From assembly GCF_000759475.1 (NCBI RefSeq), contig NZ_CP009454.1, forward strand, positions 2,542,001 to 2,606,000: a stretch of 64,000 nt of DNA. The letters are read 5' to 3'. Both the position numbers and the translations under genes were made by a program. Below the pieces are notes generated by a model. That model saw nothing but the letters and a program-made list of their open reading frames with translations. It was not told where the DNA came from and did not search any database. The stretch comes from Pantoea rwandensis. GTDB lineage: Bacteria; Pseudomonadota; Gammaproteobacteria; Enterobacterales; Enterobacteriaceae. This document shows, piece by piece, positions 40,512 through 49,255 of this stretch; within the stretch, counting starts at the first letter, position 1; each line of letters starts with the position of its first letter.

Positions 40512-41672
40512 ATGCTTACAACAATTATTTACCGAAGCCATCTCGCCGATGAGGTACCCATCAACATCCTGCCGGGTATGGTTGAGAAAGCCAGCCTGCT
40601 CAACGCACGGCATCAGGTCACGGGGATCCTGCTCTTTAACGGCACCCACTTCTTTCAGATTCTTGAGGGCCCGGAGGAGGGCGTGCAGGACATCTATGGT
40701 CGTATCTGCGCCGACCGGCGTCACCACAATGTGGTTGAGCTGATGCGCGACTATTCACCGTCGCGCCGCTTCGGCAACCATGGTATGGAGCTGTTTGACC
40801 TGCGCCGCCATGACAGCGGCAGTGTGCTGCAGGCGGTGCTTGACCGCGGCACGTCTAAATATCGTCTGACATACGACGATCGGGGCCTGCAGTTCTTACG
40901 CACCTTCGTGGAAGCCCGTGAGAAAGAAAACTACTTCGAGGTTTTGCCCGCTGACTACTGGGACTTTGTACCGGATGAGAACGGTCCTTCGTTCCCGGCT
41001 GTGGGCGTCACCTTCCGCCCGGTGGTTGATCCTCTGGGTCGTGAAGTCACAGCCATCGAGGCCATACCCGATGACGCCCCGGATGGACTAACCGGCGAAG
41101 CGCTGTATGCGTATAACCTAAGCGTCGTCACAGAGGCACTGAACAAGGCAGGCAGATCGTGTCCCGACGACATCATGTTATACGTCAGCATATTGCCCAT
41201 GACGCTGGTTAACCTTCCAGATGCCGTCAGCCGGCTCATTAACGCAATTGACCGTGCTGAGCTGGTGCCGCAGCAAATAATACTCGGCGTCAGTGAAACA
41301 GAGGTTATCTCTCAGCTGGAATCATTCACTCAGGCGGTACGCCAACTGAAGCAAGCGGGTATCAGTATCTCTATCGACAACTTTGGTGACGGTTCGGCAG
41401 GACTGTCTCTGCTGGCGCACGTCCAGCCGGACCGCGTGCGCATCGGCGCAGCGATCGTGCGCAATATTCACCGCAGCGGTCCCCGTCAGGCGGTGGTACA
41501 CGCGGTGCTTCGCTGTTGTTCAGCGCTGGAGATAAACGTCATTGCTGCGGGTATCGAACAGCCGGAGGAGTGGATGTGGCTGGAGGCAGCTGGTGTCACT
41601 GATTTCCAGGGTGCCCTGTTCACAGCAGAAGGCGCGGCTGTTGCCTGGCCGGAGACCCGAGAGGCTGTTTGA
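40512..41672 (+). CDS. bluF: Blue-light receptor BluF (BLUF-EAL)
   Basis: 386 residues, colinear with E. coli BluF (YcgF). N-terminal BLUF flavin domain (1-about 95) with the photochemical Tyr7, Asn31 and Gln49; C-terminal EAL domain (about 145-380) that is degenerate (IEAIPDD for EAL, DNFGDG for DDFGTG), so it should not hydrolyse c-di-GMP. E. coli BluF binds and removes the MerR-type repressor BluR under blue light and cold, inducing ycgZ-ymgA-ariR-ymgC. Start set at the ATG aligning with E. coli; the frame is open 13 codons upstream. Surrounded by YcgZ/YmgA/AriR genes, but no bluR is visible. Confidence 0.93.
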   Translation: MLTTIIYRSHLADEVPINILPGMVEKASLLNARHQVTGILLFNGTHFFQILEGPEEGVQDIYGRICADRRHHNVVELMRDYSPSRRFGNHGMELFDLRRHDSGSVLQAVLDRGTSKYRLTYDDRGLQFLRTFVEAREKENYFEVLPADYWDFVPDENGPSFPAVGVTFRPVVDPLGREVTAIEAIPDDAPDGLTGEALYAYNLSVVTEALNKAGRSCPDDIMLYVSILPMTLVNLPDAVSRLINAIDRAELVPQQIILGVSETEVISQLESFTQAVRQLKQAGISISIDNFGDGSAGLSLLAHVQPDRVRIGAAIVRNIHRSGPRQAVVHAVLRCCSALEINVIAAGIEQPEEWMWLEAAGVTDFQGALFTAEGAAVAWPETREAV

Positions 41673-41752
41673 GATACAGGAAAGAAAAGGGCCCTAAGCG
41701 GGCCCAACATGCGGTAAGGTTGGTTGCTGGCTGCTCTGCCATTACAGCCGAT

Positions 41753-41998
41753 TTAAGCCTTTTCATACCGCAGAGTTCTGCCACGATTCGCTTTTTCAAG
41801 CCAGGTAATGAAATGCGTCATCATTGCGGACGCGTGTTGTGTATCGGGCGTGCGGTAAATAAGCAGCCGGCTTTTGGTCTGGTTTGTGCAGTCGATGGCA
41901 TAAATCTCAATACCGGTATCACGTTGCTCGCTTTCAATTGCTGTGAAATGCATGCGAGGCCAGCGGTTTAACCTCAACATAAACTCACTAAGAATCAT
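41753..41998 (-). CDS. Hypothetical protein
   Basis: 81 residues, no family recognised. Balanced composition with two Trp-containing helices (LRLNRWPRMHF, FITWLEKANRG); no signal or membrane segment. AGGCG lies upstream of the ATG. Converges on bluF. Confidence 0.45.
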   Translation of the reverse strand: MILSEFMLRLNRWPRMHFTAIESEQRDTGIEIYAIDCTNQTKSRLLIYRTPDTQHASAMMTHFITWLEKANRGRTLRYEKA

Positions 41999-42238
41999 CT
42001 TTTTCGCCTTTGTTGTTTTAGAGTTGGAAGACTTTTTTCACTGGTCTGCCCAGCGTAGAACTGGTTGCGGACTCTGCAAGCTATCGGCACATTATTATTC
42101 GTAAAAATTTCGTAAAGGCAGCGGGTTAGAACACTTATCAGCACCGCAGATGTCTTTAGCATGAACCTGTGGTGCGTATCCGACAATCCGCTGGCAGGCT
42201 ATCAGTGCAAGAGGGAATAACTGAGAGGGGAGTCAATA

Positions 42239-42544
42239 ATGCTCAGTGAAGATCGTTTGAATCAAATCGCAGAAAATCCGGGCAACTATGAAGCGGAAGC
42301 TGTGGCCATGGCGCTGGAGATCCTACAGCTGCGGCGTATGCTGGGTGCGCCCTGGGCCGTGGTGCAACCGCTGGGCGAGCTTTACGTTGAGGACGGGAAC
42401 GCGGCGATGATCTGGCCGGCAAGCCTGGCGGAGCGCGGCGACGTCTGCCTGTACCGCCTGGATAAGCCTTCACAGGTGGCGGCAGCCTCATCGCCCGCAG
42501 CAAAGCAGCGCGGCCGCAGAAACAAATCACTGGCGCTGGAGTAA
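42239..42544 (+). CDS. Hypothetical protein
   Basis: 101 residues starting MLSEDRLNQIAENPGNYEAEAVAMALEILQLRRMLG, a helical N-terminal part, ending in a basic tail (KQRGRRNKSLALE). AGAGGGGAG is well placed before the ATG. I do not recognise a family. Downstream in the same direction come two YmgA-related genes. Confidence 0.65.
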   Translation: MLSEDRLNQIAENPGNYEAEAVAMALEILQLRRMLGAPWAVVQPLGELYVEDGNAAMIWPASLAERGDVCLYRLDKPSQVAAASSPAAKQRGRRNKSLALE

Positions 42545-42686
42545 GCTACCTTCAGCACAACATCCCTAACGTGACGCGTATTAACACTGCCGTGTAAATG
42601 TTTTCTATAGGTATCCTTCCCGTTAATGTTCGGGCCAGCTGCGCTGTGGTAAGCTCTGCGCCCAAAACCTGCTGCCGGATAACCCC

Positions 42687-42947
42687 ATGAAAAATGATTT
42701 TGAAGATAAAATGGCCGACATTATGCTTGGCGAGGCCGTCACGGCGCTGCTGGATGAGGACGTGGCCATTAGCTGGGCGGCACTGACGGATCGCTTACGG
42801 TCGGCCATTGAAACTGAAACGGACGAAGATCGGATTCGCGCAGGTCTGCGCGCTATTGAAGAAGTAAGGCGGGAAATGCGTATTCGCAACGGTGAAAAGA
42901 CCGGAGGGAAAAGGGTCACAGGACTAACAGAGCAGAAGCTTCACTGA
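42687..42947 (+). CDS. YmgA-like small regulator, copy 3
   Basis: 86 residues: MADIMLGEAVTALLDEDVAISWAAL..., then a charged helix and a basic tail. Closest in the window to copy 4 at 43853 (both start MKN-, then LGEAV-ALL and an I-S pair). The YmgA-type helical core is kept; the tail is private. Function inferred from family. Confidence 0.7.
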   Translation: MKNDFEDKMADIMLGEAVTALLDEDVAISWAALTDRLRSAIETETDEDRIRAGLRAIEEVRREMRIRNGEKTGGKRVTGLTEQKLH

Positions 42948-43026
42948 CTCCCTAAGGGGCTGCGGTATCTGACACTGCCCCTTTCTGTTATACTGTACAC
43001 TCATCCACCTTACGGACGGAGGTCAT

Positions 43027-43224
43027 ATGAATGATGACACCACCGCCGAAGATATCTACGCCGTTATTGGAACGGTCGTGGCTCGCCTTCTTAAGCCGGA
43101 CCAGCACCTCTCTCTTCACGAGATTACCAGCGCCCTGCACAGCATGAGTGAATCAGTCGACACTGCCGGAATGCGCGTAAGCTGCGAACGCGCCATCAGG
43201 CTTCTGGCTGAGCAGATGCACTGA
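43027..43224 (+). CDS. YmgA/AriR-related small protein, group C, copy 2
   Basis: 65 residues; LSLHEITSALHSMSESVDTAG then SCERAIRLLAEQMH, near-identical in its last helix to the gene at 38745. ACGGAGG seven bases before the ATG. With the convergent AriR-like gene at 43441 it repeats the AriR / group C convergent pairing seen at 38468-38945 in reverse order. Confidence 0.7.
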   Translation: MNDDTTAEDIYAVIGTVVARLLKPDQHLSLHEITSALHSMSESVDTAGMRVSCERAIRLLAEQMH

Positions 43225-43318
43225 CTTTCGGATTCCTCCTGTTCTGACATACACCCTGGCGCACTGACGGTGACGTGCCACACTAAGAAGTGTTGAACTT
43301 TTAAGCCGGGAGAAACCT

Positions 43319-43438
43319 GTGAAATTCTGGATTGCTGTAAGTCTTACCGCCGCCATCAGCTGCTCCGTGTGGGCTTCGCGGGGCGGATTTGATTCCCCAG
43401 CAGCAATGGCCGCCGCGCACGTCACGCAGCAGAATTAG
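43319..43438 (+). CDS. Small secreted peptide (39 residues)
   Basis: Starts at GTG with CGGGAGA upstream. KFWIAVSLTAAISCSVWA is a compact signal peptide with an AxA-like SVWA end, leaving about 20 mature residues (SRGGFDSPAAMAAAHVTQQN). Alternatively it stays as a membrane peptide. Its stop is two bases from the end of the convergent ariR-like gene. No family recognised. Confidence 0.5.
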   Translation: MKFWIAVSLTAAISCSVWASRGGFDSPAAMAAAHVTQQN

Positions 43439-43440
43439 TC

Positions 43441-43707
43441 TCAAAAACCTTCGTCGTCAGGCGTTTTGCCCACCACAATTTCCAGCGCGCTGCGTAGTAT
43501 GTCAAGCTCAACCATATCTGTCGTGCTCTCCAGCTCGGCGATCAGGTAAAGTATGATCGCTTTGCTGGTTACCTTTTTACCATGAATGACGATGTCGCGG
43601 ATAACAGCGTCTAGCACGGCAGTTTCTGCGGCCAGCTTGTCGCCGCCGCTGCGAAAGTGCTGAATGATGCTTGCTTCTGTAGAGGTGTTTTGTTCATTAA
43701 GCTGCAT
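43441..43707 (-). CDS. ariR: AriR/YmgB-like small regulator, copy 2
   Basis: 88 residues, the better match to E. coli AriR: ASIIQHFRSGGDKLAAETAVLDAV, then KKVTSKAIILYLIAELESTTD and LDILRSALEIVVGKTPDDEGF, colinear with AriR over nearly its whole length. AriR is a small helical dimer induced by blue light through BluF/BluR and by acid, and lowers biofilm adhesion. Monocistronic here. Confidence 0.85.
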   Translation of the reverse strand: MQLNEQNTSTEASIIQHFRSGGDKLAAETAVLDAVIRDIVIHGKKVTSKAIILYLIAELESTTDMVELDILRSALEIVVGKTPDDEGF

Positions 43708-43756
43708 AGTGTTATCCGTCAGGCCCTACGGGCTAAAGTGACCAGGCTCATAGCCT

Positions 43757-43789
43757 GAAAAAAACGGCTACCCCCTAGGTAGCCGCATC
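43757..43789 (-). terminator. Terminator of the minus-strand gene at 43853
   Basis: CGGCTACC/GGTAGCCG hairpin followed on the minus strand by seven T. Confidence 0.8.
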
Positions 43790-43852
43790 CTGCGGGCGTC
43801 CTGCCGCTCTCCGGTAAATACGGAGATTCGTCCTGAGGTTAATCAGCGACTA

Positions 43853-44125
43853 CTATTTCTTTGTGCTACTACTCGGTCCATTAAGGGCACCCAATGCCAG
43901 CACTGCTGCATCAAGGCCTTCCCGGGACTGTATAAATTCCGTCTGCACCTCACCCAGCGCCAGGGCTATAGCTTCTCGCCTGTCCTTAGTAGTCTCACTG
44001 CTACCCATAGCCCTGAGCTGTCGAGCCACGCTATCTGCGCTAATTCCGTCATCGATGCTCAGCAGGGCTACCACGGCCTCACCCAGGACGACGTCGGCGA
44101 GGCGTTTTAAATCGTTATTTTTCAT
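43853..44125 (-). CDS. YmgA-like small regulator, copy 4
   Basis: 90 residues starting MKNNDLKRLADVVLGEAVVALLSIDDGIS, closely similar to copy 3 in its first 30 residues. Has its own terminator downstream. Function inferred from family. Confidence 0.7.
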   Translation of the reverse strand: MKNNDLKRLADVVLGEAVVALLSIDDGISADSVARQLRAMGSSETTKDRREAIALALGEVQTEFIQSREGLDAAVLALGALNGPSSSTKK

Positions 44126-44228
44126 ACCCGCATCTTCAGGTTAATGCCCTCCAGGCAGGGTGGCAGGACAACTATTCCGGGCGGTCCTGAATGCACGCTG
44201 CGGGCATCACCTGCTTACAGCGAAAAAC

Positions 44229-44471
44229 TCAGCGTTCAAACAGCATGCCGATTAGTGTTTGATAATGACGCTCTTCTTCCTGATTCGCCGCCACTTCAAG
44301 GCGGCGCAGCAGTTTGGTACAGATAGCCTTACGGTTAAGGTTCTTGCCTGCGCGCAGGATTTCAACGACAATCTGTCCCAGCGTTTCCTGCTGGGTCGGC
44401 GCCGATGCTTTACTGAAGTAATACGCAATATCGCTGGCGGAGTCCGGGAATTTCGTAACGTTCTGACGCAT
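44229..44471 (-). CDS. ycgZ: YcgZ-like connector protein, copy 1
   Basis: 80 residues, colinear with E. coli YcgZ: YYFSKASAPTQQETLGQIV, then GKNLNRKAICTKLLRRLE and LIGMLFE. In E. coli ycgZ is the first gene of the BluR-repressed operon; YcgZ counteracts or tunes Rcs activation and is also a cold- and light-induced protein. Here it is separate from the other members, but keeps an MlrA/BluR-like inverted repeat 66-100 bases upstream. Confidence 0.88.
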   Translation of the reverse strand: MRQNVTKFPDSASDIAYYFSKASAPTQQETLGQIVVEILRAGKNLNRKAICTKLLRRLEVAANQEEERHYQTLIGMLFER

Positions 44472-44536
44472 GGTGAACCTCTCAATGGTTAAAATGTAGT
44501 CGGCTCTGTCTGACGATAAAGTTATACAACCAAATC

Positions 44537-44571
44537 AAACTTGTACAGCAATTGTGTTGTTGTACAACTTT
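44537..44571. promoter_or_regulatory. MlrA/BluR-type operator upstream of ycgZ
   Basis: Inverted repeat AAACTTGTACA - 13 bases - TGTACAACTTT (10 of 11 arm positions pair). It strongly resembles the MlrA site AAAATTGTACA-N12-TGTACAATTTT as I recall it; MlrA and BluR are related MerR-type regulators. A further palindromic TTGTACAA occurs near 44662-44669. Confidence 0.65.
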
Positions 44572-44740
44572 TCTTTTTGTGCAAAAAATGCTTACATCTA
44601 TTATTCAGTAAGTTAGGTTGATACCTGTGCGCAAATAGTGAGTGAGTAATTCAATGGAATGGTTGTACAACAGGCTGGCTATTTAGTTAAGAGGTCAGGG
44701 AAGATGCCTACCCGGTTTGTCCCGGACAGGCTTAAACTAT

Positions 44741-44995
44741 TCAGTGCACTGAGCTGCGGCCCGCTCCGGTGACCCATCTCAGCTCGTCCCGGTTACCCGG
44801 TAATGATTTAAACCCGCGAAGCCAGCGCTTTGCCCCTCTTATCTGCACGCAGCGCAAAGGATCTTTTTCAGCTGCGGCCATATCAGCCAGTTCCCGGATA
44901 AGTGAATTAACGGTAATATCCGTATTATTCATCGCCAGGTGAACCGCAGCCTCGCCAATAATCAGCTGGTTTCCGTTATGAAAATCTTCAGACAT
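44741..44995 (-). CDS. YmgA-like small regulator, copy 5
   Basis: 84 residues; core LIIGEAAVHLAMNNTDITVNSLIRELADMAAAE...RGAKRWLRGF, nearly the same as copy 1 (37911). Lacks the long acidic tail. Function inferred from family. Confidence 0.75.
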   Translation of the reverse strand: MSEDFHNGNQLIIGEAAVHLAMNNTDITVNSLIRELADMAAAEKDPLRCVQIRGAKRWLRGFKSLPGNRDELRWVTGAGRSSVH

Positions 44996-45452
44996 GTTCA
45001 GCTCACTCTCAGTCTCGTTACGGTGTTTCAGTGTAGTGGTTTAATGAAATCAAGTCCGCTTCCATATCATTATTTTCAGCGCATTATCCTCTCAGCCTGA
45101 AATAAAAGTTTCCGTCAGAAGATAAAAACAACCTGAATTCAGATGCCTGGCAGCTTATAGGGGTTAAGCATCGGAAAATACTGAATAATCCTTAAGTGTA
45201 AAATGAAATCGATTTCAGCTTAGGAATCGGGCTGAGAAGAGATTTAATCTCAAACGAGGATTTAACACATTACGAAAAGTTCTCCCCGGTCAGTCTGTGA
45301 GGTAACACTGTGAAAGTGCGAATCGGGCGGGTAAATCACGGAGTAAAACGTGAAGATTATTGTGCAGCAGAATCGAAAATATTTAGGAAATGTAAATTCC
45401 CTAATTGAGCACTCCGGGATGAAATATTACCTTCGGCGCGCGTCCGTAAAGC

Positions 45453-45617
45453 TTAATTAAATTCAGGTTTTGGACCCCGGGCGGCCACGCGTGCGCGGTC
45501 GGGACAGTTTTTAAAGTTGCCGTCACTGGCGGCGGCGCCTTTGCTGCTCGCTTCAGAGGCTAGTGACGGGTCGGCCGCAAAGTTTCCGGCACCACCGCGT
45601 CTTGATGTTGTCGTGAT
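45453..45617 (-). pseudogene. KGG-repeat (YciG/GsiB-like) stress gene with lost start codon
   Basis: 54 codons reading RRGGAGNFAADPSLASEASS, then KGAAASDGNFKNCPDRARVAARG: the RGGSGNFAEDREKASEAGRKGG / GGNFKNDPQRAS pattern of YciG and GsiB-type stress proteins. The second motif has lost its KGG glycines. The initiator position, six bases after GAGG, is ATC; no other start exists in frame. A decayed gene, or a sequence error at one base. Confidence 0.65.
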
Positions 45618-46675
45618 GTGTTCCTCAGTTAAAAGATGTCCTGTATTTCAGGCAGTTAAATTATGACCCGTCCGCACAGGACTACCCGCGTTCGGCACAA
45701 TTTTTCAGAGAAATGACGGCGGACGCGTGTTACAGGACGGCTGAATCTGAAACGCGGGCCTAACAGCACTTGCGGCTTGCCATTTCATTGGGATGCGTCA
45801 GGATTTATGCGCGGAACGGCACGTGACAACCCTCCGGTGGAGAGCTGTTCTGCGGCCGTGCCGTTCCGCAACTGCGTCAGTTCTGCGCAGCGTTAGGGGC
45901 TGTGAGCTAATAACACCCGTCTCCGCAGATGACTTTAAGGCTCGACGCCCCCAGTAGAAGGCGGGTCAGTGGACTCAAAATGCCAGCCAGCTGCGCATCG
46001 GGTGCAGGCAGCCTGATTCACCTGTGCCGTCCCACTCGTACACGCGGTGCTTCGGGTCGCGCAGCGCACAGGCTACAATTCCCACCCACATCCCTTTTGC
46101 CGCGTTGGTCTGCGCGCTGTCGATAATGATGAACGATCAGTGATGCAGCAAATAGCAGAAAATCGTCGCGTCAGGCCGTACACCGCATTCTAATGCAGCG
46201 GCTGGCGTGTGCGTCATACCTCACCTGTATGCTGGCTTGCTACGGCGAGGTGTAGTCTTCAGTGTCATCCAGTCACCGCATAGACGGTTTCCAGCAAGGG
46301 CACCTGTGCGAACAGCCTGAACTGCCGTTCTGCTGCGTACTGCCATAGGGTGTAGCCGAACGGCATTAATAGGGCAGCGTAAAGGCTTTGCATCGCCGGC
46401 AAGAAATACCCGGGTATTGGCCCGGATAGTGTCTTTCGGATTGAGTAACTGACTGAAGATGTTATCGGGCAGGGTAATGGGCATGCTGTCGTCCGCCGCT
46501 ATTATGCTGATCAACGAGCTTCCCTTATAACCGAAGCGTTAATTTAACTTTATGAATTTAATGAAGTAATGCCAAATTTTGCTTAAAGAATTTAGCGCCG
46601 CCGGATTACTGCTGTACACGCGCCATTACATCGGTTATTTTGCGCCCGAACTTATTCACTCCACACGGGTATTTC
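45618..46675. other. Gene-poor stretch with an inverted repeat and a coding scrap
   Basis: No supported gene in 1,058 bases. A perfect 13-base inverted repeat GCGGAACGGCACG (45811-45823) / CGTGCCGTTCCGC (45857-45869) encloses 33 bases. On the minus strand at 45975-46136 about 50 codons stay open (SFIIIDSAQTNAAKGMWVGI, then VACALRDPKHRVYEWDG) without a start codon; this looks like a protein fragment I cannot identify. Confidence 0.5.
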
Positions 46676-46915
46676 ATGCGACAGGACGGACTACCACCTG
46701 AAAAAGATGCCGGGCTCACCGGTTACTTTAGCCAGGTTACCCACCCCTGCCAGATTGCGCTGCTGGGCCGCATTACCGTTGAAATCCTGCGAAAGGAGCG
46801 CCGGCTGACTCGGACTGCTGTGTGCCTGAAACTGATAGCGCGGCTCGACGCGACCAGCGATGAAACCGAGGCGGCACACCTGATGGATCTGCTCAGGATG
46901 CTTTTTAATCGCTGA
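46676..46915 (+). CDS. YcgZ-like connector protein, copy 2
   Basis: 79 residues from the ATG that aligns with copy 1 (both MRQ-). TGYFSQVTHPCQIALLGRIT, then RRLTRTAVCLKLIARLD and LLRMLFNR follow YcgZ throughout. A TTG twelve codons upstream has no support. Monocistronic, plus strand. Confidence 0.8.
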   Translation: MRQDGLPPEKDAGLTGYFSQVTHPCQIALLGRITVEILRKERRLTRTAVCLKLIARLDATSDETEAAHLMDLLRMLFNR

Positions 46916-47550
46916 GTCTGGGGGCTGCCGACAGGGTGTTTGTATAGATAAGTTCGCCTAAAAAGGAGAGTGGCAACCGGAATGCCGTACAGTCCCGGCG
47001 CATAACAACAGTTCTAAGATGCCGGTTTCAAACACACCAGACTTCATCGCGACCGTTGGAAAGAATGAAATGGGCGTCCGACGTTTCCGACGGGTTAAAG
47101 CACCCTAGCGCCCGACAGGCGGTAGTTAGGCTGAACCCGCCCAGCATCGGCAGCGGCCGCGGGCCGCCCGGCAACTCTTCCCCCCCTCAGATACAGACCC
47201 TGTTCCATCCAGAGCATGGCCACCTTCGTAGCGCAATCCCATTCTTCAATAATAGATAATTTCCCTGATGCCTCCCGGTGACCCCAAAAGCCGCAATCCG
47301 AATCGCTTAAGCCCGTCAAATGCGTTTAGCGGGGCGCCTTAGTCAAACGGATTCACGATATTATGATCATCACACCCATGGCGACTTTGTTTTTGCAGTG
47401 AACGAGATTTCCCTACACGATCTGGTCGGCCAACATCTGCCGAAACCACGAAAATCAGACCTCAGTTTTCCGTTTATCTTAAAATTGACTTTGGCTTTGC
47501 GGTAAGGCGAAAAGCAGTCCATATTTTAAGCCAGCAAAAATGGAGAATGT
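46916..47550. other. Gap without a gene
   Basis: 635 bases. Open frames on both strands have low-complexity Ala/Arg/Gly translations and no family match. Confidence 0.5.
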
Positions 47551-47757
47551 ATGAGCTGGATTGATTATGAAGTTGAAAAGCCCGCAGACGGTCAGGTAGT
47601 TGCAATATGTACGGATGAAGGGGTAGGTAGCGGAAAATATGAGGCATCATTTGAAAATTTTACCCATATTCTTATGCCGGGGGACGCTACATTCAGGCAA
47701 TATCGCGTATCTCACTGGTTTCCTTTACCAGACAGCTATGGAGTGGGTAAAAAATAG
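47551..47757 (+). CDS. DUF551-like small protein
   Basis: 68 residues beginning MSWIDYEVEKPADGQVVAICTD and ending RVSHWFPLPDSYG; the WIxxxxxxPxDGQxV start and the HWxPLP end are the marks of DUF551, common in phages and prophages. Likely prophage-derived. Function unknown. GGAG upstream of the ATG. Confidence 0.7.
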   Translation: MSWIDYEVEKPADGQVVAICTDEGVGSGKYEASFENFTHILMPGDATFRQYRVSHWFPLPDSYGVGKK

Positions 47758-47777
47758 CCACTTTTTAAGTGCAAAAA

Positions 47778-47806
47778 AAATCCCGGGACAATTCCCGGGA
47801 AAAAAT
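47778..47806 (-). terminator. Hairpin terminator reading on the minus strand
   Basis: TCCCGGG/CCCGGGA hairpin with a strong T tract on the minus strand and A on the plus side. No minus-strand gene was found to its right, so it may end an unrecognised transcript. Confidence 0.55.
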
Positions 47807-48396
47807 TCAGCTTCCATTTCACCCAAAGCCGTAACAATTCAAAGCCCGATTAAGCTAGACCAAAATACTGGTTTGTCCAAAAAATATTTGTCCTGATTGG
47901 CATTTATCTTTAAAAGTAAGCGAGAGCACTCCATTCACATATTATTTGTATAATCCTCATATAGTCTGCATAAGAATCACCCTAATCTGCCGGGCCATAA
48001 TCATTGCGGGCATTTAGATTATAAAAAATGGGTGTGGAATGAAGCAGTTATAGGGCTTAACTCTTTCAGGTAAAATTCACGATTCAGCGCTTATCAGAAG
48101 TGCGTCATAGACGCCGAGATTAGTGGGTTATGACTAGAGTTGGGATGTGCACAATAGTTTTTTAACCCTTTCAAAAAGGACTGTATGCTTACAACGAATG
48201 AGATTTTACACACTTATTAGAGTGGGTAGGGCAAGTGTTTAATACAAGTGATTGATTAAAAAAACACCATAAAGAAGAATAGGGGTGGATAGAATCAAAA
48301 AAATATTCTAAACATATAGTTAAACATATCGTGCCGGGTGAATACTCGTCAACGAGTTCATAAATATTACTATTCGCACCTGAGTGATTGATACAA
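47807..48396. other. AT-rich gap without a gene
   Basis: 590 bases, AT-rich, no coding region or structured RNA recognised beyond the terminator at its left edge. Confidence 0.55.
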
Positions 48397-48735
48397 ATGA
48401 ACGTTATTCCTATGTCTTACAGCACCAGTACGGTTTACCGTCGTTTTGAAATGCTTGGCAACATTGAGCATGAACCGGGTCATATGTGGATCCTGTTTGA
48501 TGAGAAGCTCTATTTTTCTGCAGTCGTATGTTCTGTACCTACGATGCAGGGTAACGTCGCCCGGCACAAAATTATAGCAACGATGGATTGTACATGTGAT
48601 CTGACAGGCAGGCTCACACTCGAACGCTATTGGCAGTCTGAAAAACTGCCCAGCGAAGTCGATCTTTCTGAACCAATCATCAGGGCTCTTTCAGAAAAGA
48701 AAGGTCTGTGGATGAAGCCGGTGAGCGTAGCTTGA
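48397..48735 (+). CDS. Hypothetical protein
   Basis: 112 residues; STVYRRFEMLGNIEHEPGHMWILFDEKLYFS then a hydrophilic tail. No family recognised. Start taken at the first ATG; a TTG three codons upstream is also possible. Confidence 0.5.
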   Translation: MNVIPMSYSTSTVYRRFEMLGNIEHEPGHMWILFDEKLYFSAVVCSVPTMQGNVARHKIIATMDCTCDLTGRLTLERYWQSEKLPSEVDLSEPIIRALSEKKGLWMKPVSVA

Positions 48736-49255
48736 ATTGCATAACTGAGGCCTGGTTGCTCCTCGTTTTTACTAATCTACACTATTAGTCCCTAAACCTT
48801 AGCGTAGGTTAATTTTTTTGCATTCTAAAATTCTACATCTTCATCCTGAGATCCAAACAATATGAGAATGATCACCCATTAGCACATGAATCAGGATATA
48901 AATATGCTCATAATGGAAAATCAAATTTTCGAACAGGTTAGTGTCACGAATTGCCTTCTAACTCAACTCTGGTAGTCTCTTACTCAACAAATAGCTAACG
49001 TCCGGCGTATCAGACCTGCTTAAAGCTCACTATGACGAACCACCGCCAGATGCAAGTTAAAGTACTATCAGAATTTGATGGTACTTTAATGTATTGAATG
49101 CAGACCGGATCGTGAAAAAGATAAAAAACGGACACCATAGTCTGCATATCTCTTTTGCATATCGTGGGGTATGAGCACAATACTGACGCAGATTGCTGAA
49201 AACCATCTATTATTGAACAGTTAGAATCAACTTTTTTCAAAAAGAGGGATAAGTA
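48736..49255. other. Gap without a gene
   Basis: 520 bases. No coding region recognised; the right end must hold the promoter of the lipoprotein pair. Confidence 0.5.

Noticed and set aside
46221..46514. 97-residue minus-strand frame in the gene-poor stretch
   Set aside because: No family pattern and no supported start.
46613..46618. TGTACA before the second ycgZ-like gene as a BluR half-site
   Set aside because: No partner half-site at the 12-13 base spacing.
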